A DNA stretch of 64,000 nt from Rheum nobile (taxonomy: Eukaryota; Streptophyta; Magnoliopsida; Caryophyllales; Polygonaceae), in contig WOAB01000689.1 of the NCBI GenBank assembly GCA_027886185.1, positions 62,001 through 126,000 on the forward strand. Reading direction: 5' to 3'. Shown piece after piece: positions 11,655-20,720 of the stretch; within the stretch, counting starts at the first letter, position 1, and every line of letters starts with the position of its first letter. The notes beneath the pieces are model-generated. The model was not told the origin of the DNA, did no database searches, and saw only the letters and a program-made list of their open reading frames with translations. A program made the translations under genes and the position numbers.

Positions 11655-12850
11655 GCCACATAGAGGGAAGCATGCATGCAGAGCAGTACATCAGGTATTC
11701 GGTGGAAGATTTGGAGACTGCTGTGTTGGATTTCTTTGAAGGAAACCCTGCTCCTCAGCATTTGAGAAGGAGATCACATTGAAAGGAGTCTCAAGGCACA
11801 AGGAACAAGAAAAAACAGTTTGCTAAAGAAGTGTAGAGGTCAGGAAATTCATTCTTTTAAGTTATTTTGGTCTGAATAGCATTTGGGGTCTCCATTACAA
11901 AAAAGAAGCAATTGGGCCATACTAGGAATTGATGAACGGTGTTTCCAGGCAGACACCTTAATGAATTGATTCAGAGCTACTCTACACCGCGGCTTCAGCA
12001 GGGGATGTGGGCTTTGTGCAGGATTTGCTGGAGAGGGAGCCTTTGCTTGTTTTTGGAGAAGGGGAGTATGGGATCACTGATATACTCTATGCAGCTGCCA
12101 GGAGCAAAAGCTCTGAGGTTTTTAGGCTTCTGATGAACTTTATAATTGGCGTGAGGGTCTTTGAGGAGGGCGATGGAGTATAATTGGGTGAGTTTTGTGA
12201 TGGGTTCAGGTGGGAAATCATGAATATGGCTGTTCATTGTGCTTCTAGAGGTGGAAATTTAGAGGTCTTGAAAGAGTTGCTACTTGGTGGTTCTGATGTT
12301 TTGGCTTATAGAGATGCTCAGGGTTCCACCCTCTTGCATTCTGCGGCAGGAAGAGGGCAGAGTGAGGTGAGCTCCTTTGTGTATTTATGAAATTGTGCAT
12401 GAGTCATTTGATGTTTGAAACCTTAGACTATAATGTGGTCCCTCTGCAGGAACTTTCACTGGTTCTCATCAGAATATTGATCAGTGTAAATCCAGTTAGA
12501 TTTACTTTGGGTTCCTTAGCAGCACATGAGAATGTTTCTTGTTACTTTTTGCTTCCAAATTAGATACTGCACTTAACATTTTGGAGTGATAATAAGACTG
12601 TATTTTTCTGTGAAGAGCAATTGGCTGATGTGGGTAGCTGATGAACAATCTTCCTAGCTCATGGTCGATTGGATGCGAGTCCAGAGCCCACGAGTTCAGA
12701 TGCTTCTGATCCTGTAAGAATTATCTGTATTGTAACCACATTCCAGGTTGACGCGTTTGGATGACCAGTGGGGGAGCAGAAGGAGGAGGAGAAAGATTGT
12801 GGACGCCAATGAAGATGATGAGGTAATTAAAGAAAGCCATTATGAATGCC
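11655..12850 (+). pseudogene. Broken ankyrin-repeat protein gene
   Basis: Pieces of a plant ankyrin-repeat protein lie in order on + but in changing frames. They include VLDFFEGNPAPQHLRRRSH (near 11730-11780), then after a shift ERSLKAQGTR; next LYTAASAGDVGFVQDLLER and FGEGEYGITDILYAAARSK (about 11980-12110), then WEIMNMAVHCASRGGNLEVLKELLLG and DVLAYRDAQGSTLLH (about 12208-12350). The last two blocks are classic ankyrin helices. A TGA directly after RRRSH and at least two further frame changes rule out one protein. Later scraps (SPEPTSSDASDP near 12690) fit the low-complexity region of the same family. Introns could explain some gaps, but not the stop. It is read as a pseudogene or captured fragment. 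Confidence 0.7.
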
Positions 12851-13008
12851 AATTTTGCAATAAGAGGCTCACTGAGAGGGTTTGTTTCTTTGGCCACGTT
12901 GGATTATGAATGCCAATTTTGTAAAGCTTTGATTTTGGATTTGTGTAATTCGTCTTTCATGTGCTGAATTTGAATGACAAAAGGCTAAAATTGTGTATTG
13001 GTTGTCAT

Positions 13009-13079
13009 AGCCTATTAGCTCAAATGGTAGAGCAATGTTTTTATTCACATGGATGTGGGTTCAAATCCCTCATAGGTTA
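13009..13079 (+). tRNA. Degenerate tRNA-like sequence
   Basis: A 71-base cloverleaf-like segment. The acceptor arms AGCCTAT and ATAGGTT pair over 7 positions (one G-U), the D arm is GCTC/GAGC with the TGGTAGAGC box, and the T arm is GTGGG TTCAAAT CCCTC with one mismatch; spacing fits a tRNA. The anticodon stem does not pair in the normal register (ATGT/ACAT pairs only with an 8-base loop), so decoding identity cannot be assigned. A-box and B-box elements of a Pol III promoter are recognisable. It may be a tRNA pseudogene or the head of a decayed SINE. It sits directly before the minisatellite array. Confidence 0.4.
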
Positions 13080-13111
13080 CATTTTAGAGGTTGATAAACC
13101 CTACAAGAGAA

Positions 13112-15824
13112 GTTTAACTTGTAGGTTCATGAGTTTTTCCTTGTAGGTTCATGAGTTTTAACTTGTAGGTTCATGAGTTATGGCGTATAGGTTCATTAGT
13201 TTTATTTTACAAGTTTATGAGATTTTTCTAATGTTCATGAGTTTTAACTAACAAGTTCATTACTTTTGTCTTACAGGTTCATTACTTTTGTCTTACAGGT
13301 TCATTACTTTTTCTGAGGTTTTTGAGTTTTTCCTTGCAGGTTCATGCATTTGAACTTGTTGGTCCATGAGTTTTAACTTGTAGGTTCATGAGTTATGGCG
13401 TATAGGTTCATTAGTTTTATTTTACAAGTTTATGATATTTTTCTAAGGTTCATGAGTTTTAACTAGCAAGTTTATTACTTTTGTCTTACAGGTTCATTAC
13501 TTTTGTATTACTTTTGCCTTACAGGTTCATTACTTTTTCTGAGGTTTTTGAGTTTTTCCTTACAGGTTCATGCATTTGAACTTGTAGGTTCATGAGTTTT
13601 AACTTGTAGGTTCATGAGTTATGGCGTATAGGTTCATTAGTTTTATTTTACAAGTTTATGAGATTTTTCTAAGGTTCATGAGTTTTAACTAGCAAGTTCA
13701 TTACTGTTGTCTTACAGGTTCATTACTTTTGTCTTACAGGTTCATTAATTTTTCTGAGGTTTTTGAGTTTTTCCTTGCAGGTTCATGCATTTGAACTTGT
13801 AGGTTCATGATTTTTAACTAGCAGGTTCATTACTTTTGTCTTACATGTTCATTACTTTTGTCTTATAGGTTCATTACTTTTGTCTTACAGGTTCATTACT
13901 TTTTCTGAGGTTTTTGAGTTTTTCTTTGCAGGTTCATGCATTTGAACTTGTAGGTTCATGAGTTTTAACTTGTAGGTTCATGAGTTATGGCGTATAGGTT
14001 CATTAGTTTTATTTTACAAGTTTATGAAATTTTTCTAAGGTTCATGAGTTTTAACTAGCAAGTTCATTACTTTTGTCTTACAGGTTCATTACTTTTTCTG
14101 AGGTTTTTGAGTTTTTCCTTGCAGGTTCATGCATTTGAACTTGTAGGTTCATGAGTTTTAACTTGTAGGTTCATGAGTTATGGCGTATAGGTTCATTAGT
14201 TTTATTTTACAAGTTTATGAGATTTTTCTAAGGTTCATGAGTTTTAACTAGCAAGTTTATTACTTTTGTCTTACAGGTTCATTACTTCTGTCTTACAGGT
14301 TCATTACTTTTTCTGAGGTTTTTGAGTTTTTCCTTGCAGGTTCATGCATTTGAACTCGTAGGTTCATGAGTTTTAACTTATAGGTTCATGAGTTATGGCG
14401 TATACGTTCATTAGTTTTATTTTACAAGTTTATGATATTTTTCTAAGGTTCATGAGTTTTAACTAGCAGGTTTATTACTTTTGTCTTACAGATTTATTAC
14501 TTTTGCCTTATAGGTTCATTACTTTTTCTGAGGTTTTTGAGTTTTTCCTTGCAGGTTCATGCATTTGAACTTGTAGGTTCATGAGTTTTAACTTGTAGGT
14601 TCATGAGTTATGGCGTATAGGTTCATTAGTTTTATTTTACAAGTTTATGAGATTTTTCTAAGGTTCATGAGTTTTAACTAGCAAGTTCATTACTGTTGTC
14701 TTACAGGTTCATTACTTTTGTCTTACAGGTTCATTACTTTTTCTGAGGTTTTTGAGTTTTTCCTTGCAGGTTCATGCATTTGAACTTGTAGGTTCATGAG
14801 TTTTAACTAGCAGGTTCATTACTTTTGTCTTATAGGTTCATTACTTTTGTCTTACAGGTTCATTATTTTTTCTGAGGTTTTTGAGTTTTTCTTTGCAGGT
14901 TCATGCATTTGAACTTGTAGGTTCATGAGTTTTAACTTATAGGTTCATGAGTTATGGCGTATAGGTTCATTAGTTTTATTTTACAAGTTTATGAGATTTT
15001 TCTAAGGTTCATGAGTTTTAACTAGCAAGTTCATTACTTTTGTCTTACAAGTTCATTACTTTTGTCTTACAGGTTCATTACTTTTTCTGAGGTTTTTGAG
15101 TTTTTTCTTGCAGGTTCATGCATTTGAACTTGTAGGTTCATGAGTTTTAACTTGTAGGTTCATGAGTTATGGCGTATAGGTTCATTAGTTTTATTTTACA
15201 AGTTTATGAGATTTTTCTAAGGTTCATGAGTTTTAACTAGCAAGTTCATTACTTTTGTCTTACAGGTTCATTACTTCTGTCTTACATGTTCATTACTTTT
15301 TCTGAGGTTTTTGAGTTTTTCCTTGCAGGTTCATGCATTTGAACTTGTAGGTTCATGAGTTTTAACTTGTAGGTTCATGAGTTATGGCGTATACGTTCAT
15401 TAGTTTTATTTTACAAGTTTATGATATTTTTCTAAGGTTCATTACTTTTAACTAGCAGGTTCATTACTTTTGTCTTACAAGTTCATTACTTTTGTCTTAC
15501 AGGTTCATTACTTTTGCCTTACAGGTTCATTACTTTTTCTGAGGTTTTTGAGTTTTTCCTTGCAGGTTCATGCATTTGAACTTGTAGGTTCATGAGTTTT
15601 AACTTGTAGGTTCATGAGTTATGGCGTATACGTTCATTAGTTTTATTTTACAAGTTTATGAGATTTTTCTAAGGTTCATGAGTTTTAACTAGCAAGTTCA
15701 TTACCATTGTCTTACAGGTTCATTACTTTTGTCTTACAGGTTCATTACTTTTTCTGAGGTTTTTGAGTTTTTCCTTGCAGGTTCATGCATTTGAACTTGT
15801 AAGTTCATGAGTTTTTCCTTACAG
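13112..15824 (+). repeat. Minisatellite with 215-bp higher-order units built from ~21.5-bp subunits
   Basis: About 2.7 kb is made of variants of a 21-22-base unit such as GGTTCATGAGTTTTAACTTG and GGTTCATTACTTTTGTCTTA. The landmark TGAGGTTTTTGAGTTTTT occurs at 13314, 13540, 13755, 13906, 14099, 14314, 14529, 14744, 14873, 15088, 15303, 15540 and 15755. Seven of the twelve spacings are exactly 215 bp; the others (226, 151, 193, 129, 237) differ mostly by whole subunits. This is a higher-order repeat of ten subunits, homogenised by unequal exchange. It is not coding: the unit is not a multiple of three and stops abound. Confidence 0.95.
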
Positions 15825-16318
15825 CCTTTCTGGTGCAATTCCCCACTGCTTTGGGAATTTGCCATTTGGATCAAAGGAACTAAATGTTCTGTTTACGTTG
15901 GACTTGGAATTTGCATATGGTCATTGGCCTAACAAATTGAGTGTGTACATAGGGTAATATGGCAATATCACAAACCGGAAGACAAGAAGAAGTAGAGTTT
16001 GTAGCTAAGAGTAGATACAACTCCTATAAGGGCGGTATCCTTTCGATCATGTCAGGGTTAGATTTGTCATGTAATAAGTTGACCAGTGTCATACCTCCTG
16101 AGCTTGGAGAGTTGAGACTACTCCATGCTCTCAACTTGTCCCACAACGGCTTATACCCGAATTCTGATTTGCAAATTCTGATTTGCGAGCACATAAATAT
16201 CATCTTAAGATCAAGAAATGGACACAAAGCAATTGCACCGAGTCACACCAATATTCACATAGCCAAAATTGAAGATGTAGATGCAGATCTAGTGGTGCAA
16301 AAGCATTATTTGAAGTAA
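15825..16318 (+). pseudogene. Fragment of an LRR receptor-like protein gene
   Basis: The sequence starts at an LRR piece, LSGAIPHCFGNLPFGSKELN, reaches a stop TAA near 15955, then continues in another frame with VEFVAKSRYNSYKGG and MSGLDLSCNKLT, IPPELGELRLLHALNLSHNGL. These are the hallmark of the island-to-last-LRR segment of plant receptor-like proteins (RLP class; EVEF..K.R..SY.G followed by a GxDLSxNxLxGxIPxELG repeat). After the last LRR the frame runs into unrelated sequence and stops at 16318, so membrane anchor and tail are missing. A frame break and truncation make it a pseudogene fragment. Its 5' edge coincides exactly with the end of the minisatellite, at a TTTTTCCTTACAG that resembles a splice acceptor. 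Confidence 0.75.
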
Positions 16319-16655
16319 AAATGATACTCATCAACTTCATTTCAAGTCAAATGATCTATAAATCAAAGGCGGCCATGGCAGAAGGTTAACTGATCCTACA
16401 TTTTGCAACACTTAAAACACATTTAGCAATACAACCATCAACATTTTTACATGAAATACCTATCTAAAGAGCATCAGTAAATGGACTTTGATAATGAAGG
16501 TGGTCCAAACTTGATTAGAGTCTCCAAAACTGTCATTTAATCCAGTGCTTGGAAAACAAAGCAAGGAACACAATTCATCATCCCCATCAATGCAACAACA
16601 TAAATAATTTACCCAACCAGATGTTAAGAGTTAAAACTATAGGATAATACCCAGC
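16319..16655. other. Short AT-rich spacer
   Basis: No gene or recognisable repeat is seen between the LRR fragment and the ARM-repeat fragment. Confidence 0.4.
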
Positions 16656-16659
16656 TAGC

Positions 16660-17282
16660 TTAAAGCTTTAGTCTTCCTCTTGACAGAAACAATCCTGCAA
16701 CAGCAGCAATCTCCAAATCAGAAAGTAGATTTGCTAGTGCAGCAACATCTGCTTCAGCTGCATGCATGAAAGAAGTTTTAGCCAGTTTGAATAGTGGCTT
16801 GACTTCTCCTCCTTCAGCAACAAAAAACATCTTGCCTGAACTCCTTTGCCTGGTATGCCTGGACAAAGCACCTAAGGCTCGAGCTGAATTTGTTGCCACA
16901 ACTTGCGTCTTGCTGGCTAGAAGCTTCATGCACGGTTGAACAATCTCATCAGTTGCAAGAATGCTACAGATATCTTGTCTGGCATTGAAAATATCAGCTA
17001 GCACTGATGCGGCAGTTTCTTGGCTTTCTTCACTAGAAGCGTGAAGAACCTTGACAAGGGATTTTAAAGCTGTGTTTGCTATAGCTCCCTCCTGCACGAG
17101 ATCATTGTTCGAACAAGCTTTTGAAGTGCTTTAGCTGACACTTCTTGCCCTTTTTGGCCCCCACTTCTAAGAAGCCACAACAATGCTGGAACAGCATCTG
17201 CACTTTCAACACATGCGCATATGTCTTCACTATGACAGCACAAATTCCATAAAACAAGTGCAGCATCTACATAATTACTATC
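16660..17282 (-). pseudogene. Fragment of a cellulose synthase interactive (CSI1/POM2-like) ARM-repeat gene
   Basis: On the minus strand, about 17282 to 17100 encodes LCCHSEDICACVESADAVPALLWLLRSGG and SAKALQKLV. From 17095 another frame gives LKSLVKVLHASSEESQETAASVLADIF, ILATDEIVQPCMKLLASKTQVVATNSARALGALSR and AALANLLSDLEIAA. These are consecutive ARM-repeat helices characteristic of CSI1/POM2, the ~2100-residue protein that couples cellulose synthase complexes to cortical microtubules. Only some 200 residues remain, the reading frame changes near 17095, and the 3' end falls into a foreign tail. It is a gene fragment. The family call rests on the long runs identical in style to CSI proteins. 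Confidence 0.75.
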
Positions 17283-17399
17283 ATATATTATGGACTCTCT
17301 GATATTATTATCAGGCGATTGTTGTAGATAAGAAATAGGTTCACCTGCAAGAGAAGCTCCAATATTGCTGCAAGCTGTAGAAATATTGCTGCTAGCTCC

Positions 17400-17929
17400 A
17401 ATATTGCTTCAATTGTGTGAACTTGAAGGGTGAAGCAACAGTTAAACCTTCGGCTTCGAGCATGGGAAAGGGCCTTCAAGGGTTTCTTCCAATTCCAAAA
17501 TGCCATGGCCGATAGAGACACGAATCGGTACTGAGAGGCCATGGAAACGACGATTGCTCTGGCTATGGAGGTCTACCCGGTGCTCGGTGGCCCCCAGAGG
17601 ACGATGGAAGGGAGGCGATTGCAGGTTATTGAGGAGCGAAGTGGGGAAGTGGACCCCAAAATGTGGTCTTGGCCGATCACGTCGTCGATTGTTCTCGGGC
17701 GCATGCGCTCAGCTAAAGGCTGATTCAGAGGCGACGATTGCGACGGAGAAGGAGGAGACGGCGATAATTTCCGACGCTTCGGGAGAGAGGTATCCGGTGC
17801 GGCATCCGACGGCGACGGAGAAGATGAAGCTTGAGTAGATGGAGGGGAATCAATGGAGGATCGCCCATGGCAGCAACGACGGCGAGAGCGAATTCGGTTT
17901 CGATGAGATTTGCGGCGTGGAGACGACAA
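17400..17929 (-). pseudogene. 5' fragment of a WRNIP1/MgsA-type AAA+ ATPase gene, broken at Walker A
   Basis: The minus strand from 17929 reads a Ser/Pro-rich leader with a basic KRRK patch, then LAERMRPRTIDDVIGQDHILG and SITCNRLPSIVLWGPPSTG. This is the start of the AAA+ domain of WRNIP1 (Werner helicase interacting protein 1; MgsA in bacteria), a replication-fork maintenance ATPase. The next codon is TAG where the Walker A lysine (GPPGTGKT) belongs; after it the frame continues TSIARAIV and YRFVSLSA as in the family, then decays. So this is a nonsense-mutated 5' fragment. It lies just upstream of the CSI fragment on the same strand, giving a chimeric minus-strand unit. Confidence 0.75.
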
Positions 17930-18566
17930 AGAAGGGTTTCAAATGAAAAATTACGTTTATACCCTTAAAAGCTTTTAAAATTTTTAAACACGCGTTTTAT
18001 CCCATCCGTTAGATGGCGATGATCCAACGACCTACAAATATACTCATGATTTACAATAAGCAAGATGCACATTTGATCCACTCTCAACATATATATATAT
18101 ATATTTGTATTCATATTATTAGTATCATCAATATAATTAAAATTATATTTGCGATAATGTATAAAAAGTATTCTATTTTATTCTACTTTATCGTATTATA
18201 CAGTATAAGAAAATTGATCGTATGCGAACGAACTTGCAAATGTTGGGTGACCATTTATAGTGATGCACAATTATACATAATGTGATCTACAAATGTACAT
18301 CACAGTTATGATGTACATTTATGTGCAACGTGGTGACTCACTGGCATTGGTCAATTTATATTAGTCTCTGACATTGACTCACTGATCTCATGATGTGATC
18401 AATTGTTAACAGTTTATTGATCAGTGTTATCAGTCATTGGTTGGGCAGTGTATTAGAGTGACGAATAAATGTACACCAGAATTGGATATGTGCCTGAGTT
18501 ATAGATAATGTGCATAAGAGTTATAAATAATTTACCAGAAGAATATGTATGTGCGCGCATTAGAGT
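17930..18566. other. AT-rich spacer with short simple repeats
   Basis: Contains an AT dinucleotide run near 18090-18104 and several GATGTACAT / GATGCACA words. No gene is seen. Confidence 0.4.
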
Positions 18567-18583
18567 AATACTAACACCAACAT

Positions 18584-18832
18584 GCCCCAGGGGCGTAGTC
18601 CGAGTGGTTGTTATGGGGGAGTAGCTCTTGGGTGTAGTCCTTCCACCCGGGATCGAAACGTGGTGACGCCATTTAGATGGGCACGTTCCTGATTTAAGTC
18701 CTGCTGACCTGAGGGGCACCTGCGTATGAGCCATCGTGCTCCGTGGATCGTGGGCCGGGATTGGCGGGACGTGGGATTAGTGGGCTCATCGAAGCTGGCC
18801 TGACACCCACAATAATCAAAAAAAAAAAAAAA
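18584..18832 (+). mobile_element. tRNA-derived SINE with poly(A) tail and 17-bp target duplication
   Basis: A 249-bp element begins GCCCCAGGGGCGTAGTCCGAGTGGTT (A-box region), has a B-box-like GGGATCGAAACG about 40 bases later, and ends in a run of 17 A. It is flanked by a perfect direct repeat, AATACTAACACCAACAT, at 18567-18583 and 18833-18849. Pol III boxes in the 5' part, poly(A) and a long TSD together define a plant tRNA-derived SINE mobilised by a LINE machinery. The perfect TSD indicates a young insertion. Confidence 0.9.
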
Positions 18833-18849
18833 AATACTAACACCAACAT

Positions 18850-20269
18850 TCGTAGGTTCATAGGTGAAGGGGCATTGACACCGTCACCTAAACAATCTAT
18901 ATCCTTAATAAAATTATAGTATTTAGATTGTGATTTTATAACTTGTGGAAAGAAATAATACATATATGAAATAATAGAATATAAATATTCTACTTATCAT
19001 ATTATTAGTATGTGCTATATTCACTTGTCATATCTTAGGCTATATATATTACTATTTTATGATAAATATAGATTATATATTATATTTATTGTGGAGGTTG
19101 TTCGGTGCGAACGTGGACAAATATCAGCCGTCCAAGTCCCAAAACAAACAGTTCAGATTGAATTTTCATTAAAAAACCAAAAAAACGACACTGAATTCTA
19201 TATGTATAATTCGCGATTAAAATTCGGTGAGTGTGCATCATGTTGTAGCAAAATGTGCACCAAAGAGTATGTTGAAATGTGCACTAGTATTTCATTTAAA
19301 GTATGTGCATCGTTGTATAAGATTGTGCATTTTCGTGAAAGGGTATGGGTTGAAAAATAATTTTCATTAAAATGATTATGTGATTAGCACACATTTCATT
19401 TAATATACTACTTTCCTATACAAATAAAAGTTAAAAGCACATGAGTTATTATAATTTTCAAAATATGTACCAAATATGTAAGATTATTTGGTGCACGCGC
19501 GTACAAACATGTGAAATTTGGTGCACATAATAACATAAATGTTATGCATAAACGCATGAAATGTGGTGCACATAATAACATAATCGTTATAAACAAACAC
19601 ATTTAAATGTCATGCACACTTTCTATTAATAAAACAAAAGCGCATACTTAAAATATTGTGATGCACAAACACATAAAAATGTAATGCACAAATATGTGAA
19701 ATGTGATGCACAAAACACATCAAATGTAACGCACAAAACAAATCAAATGTGATGCACATATATATATAATGTTATCACATATAAATAGATAAGTCTTTGA
19801 TGCACAAATACATGAAATACGGTCCGCACAATAGCATATGTGTTATGCACAAAAAAGTACACTAAAATATCATGCACACTTTATATTACAGCAAAAACAC
19901 ATACTTATAATATTGTGATAAACAAGTACATGAAAATTACAACAAAAATACATACTTATAATATTGTGATAAACAAGTACATGAAAATGAAATGCACAAA
20001 TACGTAGAATACAATGCAGAAGCACGGAAAATATGGACAAACACTGAAAAATTTGATGCACATATACAATTAATGCTATAACATACACATAGATAACTCT
20101 CTTAGATGCACAAATATATGTGTTGAACCTGAATTGAATAAACAGAAAAGATTAAAAAAACACTTAATATACCGGTTTAATTTGCTCGTTTCTACTTCAA
20201 ACATGTAAGTTTCAAATTTTCAATGCATCAATGGTCATTTAGTTAGTATCCACGTTTGAATAGTCTACT
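18850..20269. repeat. AT-rich tract dense in degenerate GTGCA/TGCAC repeats
   Basis: Between about 19220 and 20120 the words TGATGCACAAA, GTGCACATAATA and related forms recur every few tens of bases with no strict period; a 55-base block around AACAAAAACACATACTTATAATATTGTGATAAAC is nearly repeated at 19894 and 19942. Bases near 18850-18960 contain the end of the SINE target. No gene is recognised. It may be the interior of a decayed non-autonomous transposon. Confidence 0.45.
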
Positions 20270-20623
20270 TTTAATATATTTGATCTCTGTAATATTTTTC
20301 TGAGTAGTATAAAATACATTCGACGTATTTTTGGGGTTAAAATATTCGTTCGAGTACAAATATATTTAACCCGGGGTTAAAAACCATGCCCATACATTTT
20401 CCCGGACAAAAGAGGACGAAAGAGGCAGGAAATGGCCTTCGCCGCACCCGCGGCAGAGCCACGCACCCCGCGGTGGCATCATTGTTTTTCTGCTCCGTCG
20501 GCTTCGATCGTCGCGCCGCCTGAGCTGCTTGTCCCATCCGGTCGGGGGCGAGGCGGTTTGGGGTGCTGCTTGCTTGGCCTATAAAAGGAGAAGACCTGGA
20601 GGCTGGGAAAAGCACCCAATCCG

Positions 20624-20720
<97 letters not shown>

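Noticed and set aside
12838..12925. Possible C2H2 zinc fingers (YECQFCNKRLTER repeated as YECQFCKA)
   Set aside because: The histidine part is absent, the second copy is a short duplication, and the region is part of the scrambled pseudogene.
13112..15824. Possible CRISPR-like repeat-spacer array
   Set aside because: Subunits are contiguous variants of one motif with no unique spacers; this is a plant minisatellite.
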